Below the pieces are notes generated by a model. It was not told the DNA's origin and searched no databases. It saw nothing but the letters and a program-made list of their open reading frames with translations. This document shows, in pieces, positions 18,772 through 28,163 of a DNA stretch of 64,000 nucleotides; within the stretch, counting starts at the first letter, position 1, and every line of letters begins with the position of its first letter. This DNA comes from Sulfitobacter dubius (GTDB taxonomy: Bacteria > Pseudomonadota > Alphaproteobacteria > Rhodobacterales > Rhodobacteraceae), in the NCBI RefSeq assembly GCF_900113435.1, contig NZ_FOPG01000001.1:124001-188000 (forward strand), read 5' to 3'. A program made the position numbers and the translations under genes.

Positions 18772-19898
18772 GTTTTTGCCCCCTGCACATAGGCATGCAA
18801 CCGGGCAAGCGCATCGGCGGCCACGTCACGCTCTGCTTGCGAGAGGGTCTCTGATTCCGCTTCGGACACCAGTGCTTCTGCCGCCAGACGCAACGCGCCA
18901 CCGCGGTCGATCTCATCAAGGTCGCCCGCCTCATATTGTGTGGCCAGCGCATCTGTCACCAGATCGAAATGCGCGAAATCCGGGGCGCAGGTTTCGGCTG
19001 CGCGGGCAAGGTCGGCGCGATCCGGCAGGCCCGCCCAGCCACGCGCCGTGACGCGCAGCAGGTGATCCCGGCGGCCCGTCGTGGGCAACAGGGCGTTCAG
19101 GGCCGCAGCGGCGTCTTGCCTCGGGTGGAGCGCAAGCTCGGCCTCTGACCAAAGAAAACTCCCGGTCTCTATCTCTTCGACCTTTGGTGCGGCCCCCGGG
19201 CCTGCGATATCGACGGCAAGACAGACACCACGTTGCCCATGTTTGAACCGATCCTGTTCGGGCGTGCCGCAATAGTGCACCCGTTCAGACACCGCCATGC
19301 GCCCGTGCCAGTCGCCAAGCGCAAGATAGTCCAAACCCGCGCGGCGATCCCGGTCAGGCGCAATTGCGTCGCCGCTTTCGGTGAAATCTGTGACCCCACC
19401 ATGGGCCAAGCCGATCCGTAGGTGGCCTTCGGGGCTCTGCATCTGATCTAGGGGCGCGCTTGGATCACTCGCCCCGGCGCGATAAGCCACGGGGCAGGGC
19501 AGCAGCGTGATGCCCTCGGCCATCTCAATAGCGGCAGCATCGGTCAGGGCGCGCAGGTTGGTGGGTGCGTCACGGCTGATCACATCCCACAGGGGTTCGG
19601 CATCGCGCAGATTGTCGTGGTTGCCGGGCAGGATCCACCATGTCACCTCTGGCGCTTCGCCCATTGCGGTCAGGGCCTGCCGCACCACGGCGGGCGAGGG
19701 GGTGGCGGTATCGAATGTATCCCCTGCCAGCAAGACATGCGCGGCACCGCGATCACGGGCGGCTTGGGCAAGCTTTGTGATCGCCCCATGCCGTGCCTCC
19801 ATCAAACGCCCGCGAATATTGCCATCGGGTGGCTGCGGGATATTCGCGAATTTGCGCCCAATGTGCAGATCAGACGCGTGGATGAAGCGGAATGTCAT
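18768..19898 (-). CDS. SbcD/YhaO-like metallophosphoesterase (DNA exonuclease subunit)
   Basis: The 376-residue protein carries the calcineurin-like phosphoesterase motifs in order: RFIHASDLHIGRKF, LLAGDTFD, PGNHDN, LAHGG and LALGDWHGR, which supply the two-metal site of Mre11/SbcD nucleases. The C-terminal about 100 residues are acidic and helical and probably bind the ATPase. Its stop overlaps the ATPase start by 4 bases, so the two are made together. The role in trimming DNA ends or hairpins is inferred from the family. Confidence 0.87.
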   Translation of the reverse strand: MTFRFIHASDLHIGRKFANIPQPPDGNIRGRLMEARHGAITKLAQAARDRGAAHVLLAGDTFDTATPSPAVVRQALTAMGEAPEVTWWILPGNHDNLRDAEPLWDVISRDAPTNLRALTDAAAIEMAEGITLLPCPVAYRAGASDPSAPLDQMQSPEGHLRIGLAHGGVTDFTESGDAIAPDRDRRAGLDYLALGDWHGRMAVSERVHYCGTPEQDRFKHGQRGVCLAVDIAGPGAAPKVEEIETGSFLWSEAELALHPRQDAAAALNALLPTTGRRDHLLRVTARGWAGLPDRADLARAAETCAPDFAHFDLVTDALATQYEAGDLDEIDRGGALRLAAEALVSEAESETLSQAERDVAADALARLHAYVQGAKT

Positions 19899-20321
19899 AC
19901 GGTTGTCCTGAATTGCTTAGGGCAGCACTCTGTCAATATGCGGCGAATGGCAAAGGTTTTTCAGATGCGGGGCAGCATCGGGCAGAGGATCTCCCCGGTC
20001 CATTCATCGCAAACTGAGCGCGGAGTTCAAGACGTTGTAAAATGCGTATCGAAGGCTGGTGCGGTCCTGCATTCGAGCTATATGAAATTGGCCCGCGTTC
20101 AAGAGGCAGTGGATTTACTCTGCCATGATCCAAATGTATCTGAGCTTTGATAACATGCATAACGCCACCCGAGAGTCGCCGACGCGGCATTGTCATTGGT
20201 CTGTGCCACCCTCGGCGCGAGGGCTGACACGGGTTCTTGCCTGCCACCAAAAAGCAGGATTGAATGCGCAGCAACGGTCTCCAACCCATATTTCCTATTT
20301 AGAAATGTAGATTTACACGCA
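19899..20321. other. Long leader region before the hybrid kinase gene
   Basis: This 423-base gap separates the divergent SbcD-like gene from the kinase. Open frames here extend the kinase N-terminus or run antisense, but none has a credible ribosome site. A hairpin CCCTCG-GCG-CGAGGG lies at 20209-20223 and a second weak CCTGC/GCAGG pair at about 20242-20262. AT-rich stretches at about 20120-20160 and 20285-20320 are candidates for promoter elements, but I cannot define one. Confidence 0.4.
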
Positions 20322-23192
20322 ATGAACCACGATTTTGAAAAGATTCTCCAAGCCGCGCCTTCGCCCTTTGTGCTGCTGGATCATGAACTGCGGGTGGTTT
20401 GGGCGAACGATGCTTATCTACAGGTCACAGACCGTCAGGCAGACAAGCTATTTGGCAAGATCCTGACCGAAGAATTCCCCTCTGACCCAGACAGCGAGTC
20501 AGGGCGTATGCTGCGCGGGTCTTTTGAACGCGTGTTCCGCGATGGTATCGCTGACCATCTTCCTGTCATCCCCTATCCGATTTCCGACGCTGATGGCAAA
20601 AGCGAAGACCGCTATTGGAGCGCGACGCATACTCCGATTTTGGGCGCTGGCGGCGAGGTTGAGTTCATCTTGCAGCACACACAAGACATCACCGACATCT
20701 ACAACGCCGAAGCGCTGTCGGACGGAAATTCAAATTTGGCTCAAACAGATGTGCTGCGCCGCGCCCATCTGGTCACACGCCAGAACCTTGAGCTTGATTC
20801 AGGCATTAGTCTTTTCAAGATGATCTTTGAACAAGCGCCGAACTTCATGGTCACCCTGATGGGGCCGAACCATGTGTTCCGCACAGCCAATGCGGCCTAT
20901 ATGAAACTGGTCGGTCAGCGTGATTTGATTGGCAAACCACTGAACGAGGCCTTGCCGGAACTCAGGGGGCAAGGCTTTCCCGAAATGCTTGATGAGGTTT
21001 ACCGCAGCGGCAAGGCCGTAACCCAACGCGGGGCCGAAGCGTGGTTGCAGCGTAGCGCCGAGGGGCCGCCAGAACGCGCCTTTGTGGATTTTGTGTTCCA
21101 GCCGCTCGACAATGTGCGCGGCGAAACCATCGGCATTATGGTGCAAGGCCATGATGTCACAGCTCAAAAGATGGCCGAAATGCATCTACGCGAAGCGGAA
21201 GAACGCTTTCGGACCATGGCGCATACCATGCCTGTGCATGTCTGGACTGCTACGGCCGACGGGCATTTGGATTGGATCAGCGAACAGCTTTATGCCTACT
21301 CCGGGGCGGAAAAAGGCAGCTTGGCGGGGGACGCTTGGCCGACTATCATACACCCCGAAGACCGCGCGGCCTCAATCGCCGCATGGGCCGATGCGATCAG
21401 ATCCGAAACCATCTATGAGACAGAGTTCCGTCTGCGCCGCGCGGATGGGGCCTATTGCTGGCATCTGGTACGGGCAGCACCGATTATGGATGCGCAGGGC
21501 AATCTATTGCGCTGGGTCGGGACAAACTCAGATATCCACGAGCAGAAAGAGATGGCACGCGAACTCGCCAATCTGAACAGCACGCTGGAAGAACGGGTGG
21601 AGAAGCGCAACCGCGAGTTGGAAGAGCTTCATGACCGTTTGGCGCAAAGCCAGCGGGTCGAGGCAGTCGGTAATCTTGCCGGGGGCATTGCTCATGATTT
21701 CAATAATTTGCTGCAAGTTATGACCGGCAGCTTAACGATGGCCACCCGTGAACTCCCGGCCGAGATCCCCGCACGCGGGCGGATAGATGCTGCCATGCGG
21801 GCGGTCGAACGCGGGGCGTCGCTGTCATCGCAACTGCTGGCTTTCAGCCGCCGTCAGCCGCTGCAACCCCGATCGATTGATTTGCGCGACCTGTTGACCG
21901 ATATCGATGATATCATCCGCAGCGCCTTGGGCGAAGGGATGGCGGTCGAAATAGACGCAGCCGACGCGCTTTGGCCCGCCTATGTCGACGCCGCCAGCAC
22001 TCAGAACGCCGTGCTGAACCTTTTGATAAACGCGCGCGACGCGATGGAGGGGCGCGGCAAGTTGAAGATCGCAATCGCGAACCGTCATTTCGGTCCAAAA
22101 GACCTGTTGGGAGAGCCTGACATGATGGCCGGCGATTACGTCGAGGTTAAAGTCATCGACCAAGGGCCCGGCATTCCTGCTGAAACATTGCCCAAGGTCT
22201 TTGATCCATTCTTTACCACCAAGCCCGTGGGGAAAGGCACCGGGCTGGGGCTTTCCACAGTCTATGGATTTGCACGGCAATCGGGGGGGCGGGTCACAAT
22301 TAACAGTCGACCCGATATCGGCACCTCTGTGGTGCTGTTGCTGCCACGCGCAAAATCCGCGGCAGAGCCTGTGCAATGGCATGATCCGTCAGATATCGTC
22401 GGCGGGACCGAGACGGTGCTGTTGGTCGAAGATGACGCCGAGGTGCGCGATGCCACAGCTGCCTTGCTGTCTGATCTGGGGTATCAAGTCCGCACCGCCG
22501 AAGACCCGTCCGCCGCGCTGAAAACCGTGCGGCAAGAGCCAAAGTTCGACCTTCTGGTCTCTGATGTGGTGATGCCCGGTGAGCTAAGCAGCCGCGATAT
22601 GGCCGAAACCCTTCAAGCCGAACGGCCCGATCTGCCCATCCTATTCATCTCAGGCTATTCGCGCGATTCGATTGTGCGCGATGGCAAAGTCGATGCCGGG
22701 GTGCAGTTCCTTGCCAAGCCTTTCACCAAGGATGCTTTGGCCATCAAGGTGCGCGATGCGCTCACTTCTGTGCCAGCGGCTGCAACCGCGCGTGGTGAAG
22801 AGCGGCCTAACAATGCCTGCCATGTGCTGCTTTGCGAAGATGACGCGCTGATCCGGCTTGATCTGGCGGATATACTGCAAGGCATGGGCACGGAGGTGAC
22901 CGAAACCGCCTTTGGTCAGGAAACATTGGACAAGCTGGAAAAGGAACAGTTTGACGTGTTGCTAATCGACGTGGGCCTGCCTGATATCTCTGGCGAAGAG
23001 GTCGCCACCCGCGTGCGCAAGCAGCACCCCGATATGCCGATCGTCTTTGCCACGGGCCAAGCCGAAGTACCCGTCGCTGAGACTTTGGGCCGCTGCGCCG
23101 TTGTGCAAAAGCCTTTCGGAGACCGCGACCTTGCCCGCGCTTTTGCGAGTTTGGGGATTTTGCCTCAAACGGAAGCGGCCGACGCGATGTAG
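20322..23192 (+). CDS. Soluble PAS hybrid histidine kinase with two receiver domains
   Basis: From ATG 20322 the protein is 956 residues. It has three PAS domains (about 5-125, 160-285, 295-408), a short coiled coil (about 410-445), a HisKA domain with H458 in GGIAHDFNNLLQ, an HATPase domain (NLLINARDAM, DQGPGIP, GKGTGLGLSTVYGF), then two receivers with phosphoacceptor D748 (SDVVMPG) and D883 (LIDVGLPD). No membrane segment is seen, so it probably senses an internal signal. The start was chosen because PAS1 begins immediately after it; the 44-codon upstream extension in the same frame has no family look. There is no output domain and no neighbouring response regulator. Confidence 0.9.
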   Translation: MNHDFEKILQAAPSPFVLLDHELRVVWANDAYLQVTDRQADKLFGKILTEEFPSDPDSESGRMLRGSFERVFRDGIADHLPVIPYPISDADGKSEDRYWSATHTPILGAGGEVEFILQHTQDITDIYNAEALSDGNSNLAQTDVLRRAHLVTRQNLELDSGISLFKMIFEQAPNFMVTLMGPNHVFRTANAAYMKLVGQRDLIGKPLNEALPELRGQGFPEMLDEVYRSGKAVTQRGAEAWLQRSAEGPPERAFVDFVFQPLDNVRGETIGIMVQGHDVTAQKMAEMHLREAEERFRTMAHTMPVHVWTATADGHLDWISEQLYAYSGAEKGSLAGDAWPTIIHPEDRAASIAAWADAIRSETIYETEFRLRRADGAYCWHLVRAAPIMDAQGNLLRWVGTNSDIHEQKEMARELANLNSTLEERVEKRNRELEELHDRLAQSQRVEAVGNLAGGIAHDFNNLLQVMTGSLTMATRELPAEIPARGRIDAAMRAVERGASLSSQLLAFSRRQPLQPRSIDLRDLLTDIDDIIRSALGEGMAVEIDAADALWPAYVDAASTQNAVLNLLINARDAMEGRGKLKIAIANRHFGPKDLLGEPDMMAGDYVEVKVIDQGPGIPAETLPKVFDPFFTTKPVGKGTGLGLSTVYGFARQSGGRVTINSRPDIGTSVVLLLPRAKSAAEPVQWHDPSDIVGGTETVLLVEDDAEVRDATAALLSDLGYQVRTAEDPSAALKTVRQEPKFDLLVSDVVMPGELSSRDMAETLQAERPDLPILFISGYSRDSIVRDGKVDAGVQFLAKPFTKDALAIKVRDALTSVPAAATARGEERPNNACHVLLCEDDALIRLDLADILQGMGTEVTETAFGQETLDKLEKEQFDVLLIDVGLPDISGEEVATRVRKQHPDMPIVFATGQAEVPVAETLGRCAVVQKPFGDRDLARAFASLGILPQTEAADAM

Positions 23193-23303
23193 TGCTACGC
23201 TGTTAAGGGGGTGCAGCACATCTGGCTCACATCGATTTTTCGATCGCGGAACCCTCTTAGACGAACCGATAGAACGAACCATGCGTGGGAGGAGACAGAA
23301 GGG

Positions 23304-23331
23304 GGGACCTAAACATTGTGCAAAAGGTCCC
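23304..23331. terminator. Hairpin between convergent hybrid kinase and HAD phosphatase genes
   Basis: GGGACCT (23304-23310), 14-base loop, AGGTCCC (23325-23331), a perfect 7-bp stem. It lies between the two stops and could serve both strands. A smaller ATCGA-TTTT-TCGAT hairpin is at 23231-23244. Confidence 0.45.
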
Positions 23332-23345
23332 ATCTTCTCACCCTT

Positions 23346-23813
23346 TCAAAAGTCCCCCGGCGCACATTGTAGGCACACCAGCCCTTCGCCGCGCCATGCG
23401 TCGACCACAGAGCTCCGGTCGTCGATTACCAGCCAAGGCTTGAAACCGTCCGCGTTCATCTCTTTTAATGCGCGGCGCTTTACTTCGGGGTCGGTGGCTT
23501 CGTCTTGATCTTCGGCGCGGAGGTATATGCCGTCGAAGGGCAGGTCATGTTTGCGCAGCCATGCGATTGTATGGTCAGCCCAACCCTTTGGTCGGCCAGA
23601 GCAAATCAGAATGGTCTCACCGCTTTCTTTCAACCGGCGCATCAATTTTGCGACCGGGCCAATCAGTGCAGCATCTGCCATTGCAAGGTGAAAGTCATCC
23701 CAGTGCTTTTCGACGCCATGAACAAGATGGCCCAGCCGCTCTGCGTCGAACTCGGCAAGGGTGCCATCGACATCGAAAACCACACATGGGGTCGCTTCTG
23801 CTGCTTGGGTCAT
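23346..23813 (-). CDS. HAD-superfamily phosphatase (polynucleotide-kinase-3'-phosphatase-like)
   Basis: The 155-residue protein has HAD motif I FDVDGTLAEF, motif II CSGRPKGW and a motif IV-like VIDDRSSVVDAW, arranged as in the small phosphatase domain found next to polynucleotide kinases and in stand-alone phosphatases. It should remove a phosphate monoester; the substrate is unknown. It is the last gene of a six-gene operon with a phosphorylated-compound-type importer, an MBL hydrolase and a histidine phosphatase, and its start overlaps the previous stop by 4 bases. This context suggests it acts on an imported compound rather than on nucleic acid ends. Confidence 0.8.
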   Translation of the reverse strand: MTQAAEATPCVVFDVDGTLAEFDAERLGHLVHGVEKHWDDFHLAMADAALIGPVAKLMRRLKESGETILICSGRPKGWADHTIAWLRKHDLPFDGIYLRAEDQDEATDPEVKRRALKEMNADGFKPWLVIDDRSSVVDAWRGEGLVCLQCAPGDF

Positions 23814-24355
23814 AGGGTCTTCTCCATCATTTGTTCGCCTGTTTTTTCAAACAAAAGCGGTATTGCGTTGGGGGGGCGTTGGCCCACATCGCCTGTTGTC
23901 CAGAGCACGCGCGCGGCGCGGATGATGCCGGAGTGGCAGACCAAAACAGGCAATGCCGCCGGAGACGCCGCGCAAATCTCTAGGATCGTTGTGTGCACGC
24001 GCATCAGCATGTCGGGCCAGCTTTCGCCTTGGTCTGGCGTGTCTTCTCTGACGGGTTGCTCGCTCAAGGGCTGCCCTTCGAACACCCCCCAGTCACGCTC
24101 GCGCAAACCGTCGTTTAGCTTAACCGCTCGGCCCGGAAAGGCGAGTTCTGCGCTGTGCTGGGCGCGTGACATCGGGCTGGCGAAGATCGCTATCGATTCC
24201 GGCCATGTCCTGTGTGACAGGGTGTGCGCCTGATCGCGGCCCAACTGGGTGAGCGGCACATCCGTTACCCCGGCGATGATCTCGTCTGCGTTTGCCGTCG
24301 TCTCGCCGTGGCGGATCAGGCAAAAGCTGCGGGATGGTAAAGTCGTGGCGGTCAT
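23810..24355 (-). CDS. Histidine phosphatase family protein
   Basis: The 181-residue protein has the RHG motif in CLIRHGETTAN (the histidine becomes phosphorylated), the second-shell FASPMSRAQHSA segment, the acidic LRERDWGVFEGQ stretch and the C-terminal catalytic VCHSGIIRA. These are the features of a cofactor-independent phosphoglycerate mutase-like phosphatase (branch 1). Substrate unknown. It overlaps the upstream MBL gene and the downstream HAD gene by 4 bases each, so all three are produced together; three hydrolases behind one importer suggests stepwise breakdown of a phosphate ester. Confidence 0.87.
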   Translation of the reverse strand: MTATTLPSRSFCLIRHGETTANADEIIAGVTDVPLTQLGRDQAHTLSHRTWPESIAIFASPMSRAQHSAELAFPGRAVKLNDGLRERDWGVFEGQPLSEQPVREDTPDQGESWPDMLMRVHTTILEICAASPAALPVLVCHSGIIRAARVLWTTGDVGQRPPNAIPLLFEKTGEQMMEKTL

Positions 24356-25419
24356 AGGCGCACCCGGTCGTGAAAGAACACCTCAGCATCGAGCCCTTCA
24401 ATCAGGTAATCTTCGGGCTGGGTGCAGAACGCGGGGGCAAAGCGTTTGGCACCTAGACGGTTAAGCATTTTGATTTGATCGCGCAGCGGCGGGTGGACGT
24501 TCCAACGCTGGAAATATCCGCCCGGCACGCTGCAAATACCCCGCGCATGGGCTGTCATGTGGCCGGTGAACACGACATGCGCGTCGCGCCCCAGACGCCC
24601 GCTTTCGTGCCATGCCCGTACATAGCCCCAAGCAGCACCGCCGTCGGCATTAGGGGTGTCGCAGATCAGAAACCGTGCCTGCTCCATCGGGCCGCGGTCC
24701 AGCAGCGGGGCGATCAGATGGGCGTCGGCGCTCACGGCACCGCTGCTGAGTGCTCCGCGCAGCGTGTCTTGGCATTCAGGGTCCAGCATCACGCTTTCAC
24801 AGCCGTAGCGCCGCACCAGATGCAGCGCCATTTCGCCCGCGCGGCCAGAGGGGGGGACGGGCAAAAGTACCTGACCCTCGACTCTATCCAACAGGGCATT
24901 CAACGCCTCGAACCGATCCGATTGTGGTACGTCATCAAGGTGATAAGAACAGTCCAAAATCGCGGTCGCCGCAGGGGGTGGCACATCAAAGGTGAACCAA
25001 TCGGATTCCTCTGACCAGTCGCCAGAATAAAACAGCCCTTCGCCCAGATCAAAGTGGAACCAGACGCCGCCCATTGCATGGCCGTTGCGCCCGGTGGTCA
25101 GGGTGACGCCATTGATCGCCGTCTGCCCCTGTTCGGGCAGCAGATGCACATTGGCCGCAGGGGGCAAGGCTTTGGCCGTTTGTGCCGTGGCATAGATCGG
25201 CAAGCCCGCCTCAACCGCATGAGACGCGCCGCCGATGTGATCGATGTGATCGTGGGTGATGAACACCGCCTCGGCCCCTTCGAGCCATGCAGGATCGAAA
25301 TGCGCATTGGCTTCGGGGCCAAAACCGCAATCAAGCAGCCAGATCCGATCATCCACGGTCAATTGCATGCACGCAGGGCCTTTGTCCCCGATGCCGGAAA
25401 GTAGTCGTATGCTTTGCAT
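24352..25419 (-). CDS. MBL-fold metallo-hydrolase
   Basis: The 355-residue protein shows the metallo-beta-lactamase metal motif ITHDHIDHIGG (HxHxDH), a later histidine in RNGHAMGG, the metal-bridging aspartate in FYSGDWSEES, and a C-terminal FTGHMTAHARG block reminiscent of beta-CASP-like enzymes. It is therefore probably a zinc-dependent hydrolase or phosphodiesterase. Its ATG follows the ATPase stop without a gap, and it overlaps the histidine phosphatase gene by 4 bases. A role in cleaving an imported phosphodiester is an inference from context; the sequence does not fix the substrate. Confidence 0.83.
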   Translation of the reverse strand: MQSIRLLSGIGDKGPACMQLTVDDRIWLLDCGFGPEANAHFDPAWLEGAEAVFITHDHIDHIGGASHAVEAGLPIYATAQTAKALPPAANVHLLPEQGQTAINGVTLTTGRNGHAMGGVWFHFDLGEGLFYSGDWSEESDWFTFDVPPPAATAILDCSYHLDDVPQSDRFEALNALLDRVEGQVLLPVPPSGRAGEMALHLVRRYGCESVMLDPECQDTLRGALSSGAVSADAHLIAPLLDRGPMEQARFLICDTPNADGGAAWGYVRAWHESGRLGRDAHVVFTGHMTAHARGICSVPGGYFQRWNVHPPLRDQIKMLNRLGAKRFAPAFCTQPEDYLIEGLDAEVFFHDRVRL

Positions 25420-26469
25420 TTAATCCTCTGAAAAGGCCCAAGGGGTGGTGATTGTCAGGCCCAATTGTGCGCCAACGTCAAAGCGGGCGCGGGTTTCTGC
25501 AAACAGGCGCGCGCCGCAGTCGGTGACTGTTTCCAACAGGTATTTGCCGCCCATATAGGTGACCCGCGCGACCTTGCTGCGCAGATCGCCACTCTCAGAA
25601 ATGGTCAGGTTTTCGGGGCGCAAGCAGACATGGCTGACTTGCTTCTCGGCGCGTGCCGATTGCACCGCAACTTCGGCCCCCAGTATCCGCGCCTGCCTCG
25701 CCCCTCCGGCCTGCGTGACCTCTTGCACGGGCACCACGGTCCCGCGCCCGACAAATTCGGCAACAAAGCGGTTTTTGGGCCGTTCATAGAGGGTTTGCGG
25801 CGTGTCGAACTGCTGAATACGGCCCTGATCCATCACCGCGATCCGGTCGGCCATCGCCATGGCTTCGGCTTGGTCATGGGTGACATAGACCATCGTGGCC
25901 CCGGTGCGCTTGTGGAAATCGGTAAAGACGCCCTGCATCGTGGCCCGCAGCGCCACATCAAGGTTGGCCAAGGGTTCATCCAGCAGCACCGCGCAGGGAT
26001 CAGAGACCAGACAGCGTGCCAAGGCCACCCGCTGCCGCTGTCCGCCCGAAAGGTCAGAGGGCATGCGATCGGCGTAGGCCTCAAGCCCCGTGGAGGCGAG
26101 CGCCGCATCGGTTTGTCTGGCAATCTCGGATTTGGAGAACCTGCGGATCTCAAGCGGGTAGGACACGTTGCGCCACACCGACATATGCGGCCAGAGTGCG
26201 TAGGATTGAAACACAAAGCCGATGTTGCGCTCTTCGGGGGGCAGGCTCACCCCTGTTTGAGCATTGGCCATTTCGCGGGCGCCGATGCGGATTTGGCCGC
26301 TGGTGGGGGTCTCGAACCCCGCCAAAATGCGCAGAAGGGTGGTCTTGCCACAGCCCGACGGCCCCAAAAGCGCGATAAATTCGCCATCGTCGAACCGGGT
26401 TGTGATGTCTTGTAGCGCAGGGGTGCCTGCGAATGTCTTGCCGACCGAGGACAGGTCTATGTCTGCCAT
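25420..26469 (-). CDS. ABC importer ATP-binding protein (FbpC/AfuC-type)
   Basis: The 349-residue ATPase has Walker A GPSGCGKTTLLR, Q-loop FVFQSYALWPHM, signature LSGGQRQRVALARCL, Walker B AVLLDEPLANLDV and H-loop VTHDQAEAM, plus a C-terminal TOBE-like region (ILGAEVAVQ, VCLRPENLTIS). This subfamily energises importers with a fused double permease for ferric iron, sugar phosphates, phosphonates, thiamine or polyamines. It overlaps the permease gene by 13 bases. The company of three phosphatase/hydrolase genes favours a phosphorylated organic substrate over iron. Confidence 0.92.
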   Translation of the reverse strand: MADIDLSSVGKTFAGTPALQDITTRFDDGEFIALLGPSGCGKTTLLRILAGFETPTSGQIRIGAREMANAQTGVSLPPEERNIGFVFQSYALWPHMSVWRNVSYPLEIRRFSKSEIARQTDAALASTGLEAYADRMPSDLSGGQRQRVALARCLVSDPCAVLLDEPLANLDVALRATMQGVFTDFHKRTGATMVYVTHDQAEAMAMADRIAVMDQGRIQQFDTPQTLYERPKNRFVAEFVGRGTVVPVQEVTQAGGARQARILGAEVAVQSARAEKQVSHVCLRPENLTISESGDLRSKVARVTYMGGKYLLETVTDCGARLFAETRARFDVGAQLGLTITTPWAFSED

Positions 26470-28163
26470 GGGACAACTCCTTTGGGAAAGCGACGGGAAA
26501 ACAGTTGGATCAGCGCCATGAGGACGATGACCACAAAGACGATGGTCATCGCCAAGGCGCTGGCCATGCCGGTTTCGCCACTGTCATCGAGGTTGAAAAT
26601 CACCACGCCCAATGTCTCGGTACCCGAAGACCACAAGAGCGCGGAAACCGTGAGTTCGTTAAACGCGGTAAGAAACACGAGGATCGCCCCCGCCGCCGCC
26701 GCCGGGGCCGAAAGCGGAAAGATCACATCGCGCAGCCGCCGGTAGAGTGAGGCACCAACCGATTGCGCGGCCTCATCCATAGCAGGATCGAACTGCTTCA
26801 GGCTTGCCTGAACTGGGCGGAACATCACCGCGAAGAACCGCGCGAGATAGGCCAGAAAAATGATCCAGATGGTGCCGTAGAGCGTGGCCTCGGTGAAAGG
26901 CAGCTTGATCAGCAGCAAGATCATCGCAATCGACAGGACAACACCCGGCAGCGCGTAGGGCAGATCAAGCAGGCTGTCGAAAAGCCGCGCAAGTCGCGTT
27001 TTGCGCCGCTCCATCAGCCACGCTAGGGGCAGGCAGATCATCACCAAAACGGCAGAGGCCCCCGCCGCCAGACCAAAGGAATTAGCAAAGGCCCGCGAAG
27101 TAACGGGTTGGCGAAAGAGAACCTCATACCAAGATGCAAGCGTCACGGTGTCAAAGCGCAGGGTCACCCCATAGGCAGGCACCAATGATGTCGCCAATAG
27201 GCCGAACATCGGCAGGACGAGGATGGCAAAGACCACGGCCCATAGAAGTATCTCAACCGGTAGGCGGGCCGCGCCCAAGGGCAGGGCCAGCGGGCGGGAG
27301 GTGCTGCCCACAAGATGCAATCTCTGACGAGACTGGCATAGGCGCTGCAACAAGATGCCCGCCACGGCGACCGCCCCGATCAGCATCGCCAGAACCGAAA
27401 CCTCGGCCAAGACGGTTGTCCCCATGCCAGCCAGCTTTTGATAGACCAGCGTCGGCAGCGTCGCATAGTCTGCGGGAATGCCCAGCATCGCGGGAATGCC
27501 AAAGTTGCCAAGTGCAGTCACAAAGGTAATCGCCGTGCCCGCCGCCAAACTGGGCAAGGTCAGGGGCATCACGACCTGCCACCATGTACGCAGCCCTTTG
27601 GCACCGCTGATGCGGGCGGCCTCAACCACGTCTTGGGGGATAGACCGCAGACCCGCGCGCAGGGTCAGGAAGATGATCGACATATGTTGGATTCCCAAAA
27701 GGAAGATGATCCCTTGCGGCGAATAAAGTGGCTGCGGCGCGCCAAGCGGGGGGGCAATGCCTAGCGTTTTTAGTAAGACCGACGACGGCCCCATAATCTG
27801 GGTCCAGGACAGCGCGGTGATCTGCGGCGGGATCATCATCGGGATCATCAAACAAAAGACCAAAGCCGCCTTGGCCCGTAGGTCTGTCAGTGCCACCAGA
27901 AAGGCAAAGGCCGCGCCAAGCACCAGCGATACCAAGGTGCCAAAGCCCGCCGTGACCAGTGAATGTTTCAACGCGCTCAAAGTAGAGGGTTGTGCCAGCA
28001 CATCGCGCATAAGGGTCAGGCTGGGCCTGCCCTGATCGGTGACGCCTTCGACAAACAGGCGCAGAACCGGGGCGAGCGTCAGGCAAATCGCGACGATCAA
28101 AATGGCAGAGAGCAGCCGGGCCTCGGACCGGCTGCCTCCATTTTGTTGTGCGACACTCATCAT
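26457..28163 (-). CDS. ABC importer fused double permease (FbpB/AfuB-type)
   Basis: The 568-residue protein has about 12 membrane segments in two homologous halves. Each half holds an EAA-type loop that contacts the ATPase: VVEAARISGAKGLRTWWQVV in the first and MDEAAQSVGASLYRRLRDVI in the second. This is the fused permease layout of the FbpB, AfuB and PhnV-like group. It overlaps the binding-protein gene by 4 bases and the ATPase gene by 13. Substrate undetermined; see the operon finding. Confidence 0.92.
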   Translation of the reverse strand: MMSVAQQNGGSRSEARLLSAILIVAICLTLAPVLRLFVEGVTDQGRPSLTLMRDVLAQPSTLSALKHSLVTAGFGTLVSLVLGAAFAFLVALTDLRAKAALVFCLMIPMMIPPQITALSWTQIMGPSSVLLKTLGIAPPLGAPQPLYSPQGIIFLLGIQHMSIIFLTLRAGLRSIPQDVVEAARISGAKGLRTWWQVVMPLTLPSLAAGTAITFVTALGNFGIPAMLGIPADYATLPTLVYQKLAGMGTTVLAEVSVLAMLIGAVAVAGILLQRLCQSRQRLHLVGSTSRPLALPLGAARLPVEILLWAVVFAILVLPMFGLLATSLVPAYGVTLRFDTVTLASWYEVLFRQPVTSRAFANSFGLAAGASAVLVMICLPLAWLMERRKTRLARLFDSLLDLPYALPGVVLSIAMILLLIKLPFTEATLYGTIWIIFLAYLARFFAVMFRPVQASLKQFDPAMDEAAQSVGASLYRRLRDVIFPLSAPAAAAGAILVFLTAFNELTVSALLWSSGTETLGVVIFNLDDSGETGMASALAMTIVFVVIVLMALIQLFSRRFPKGVVPWQT

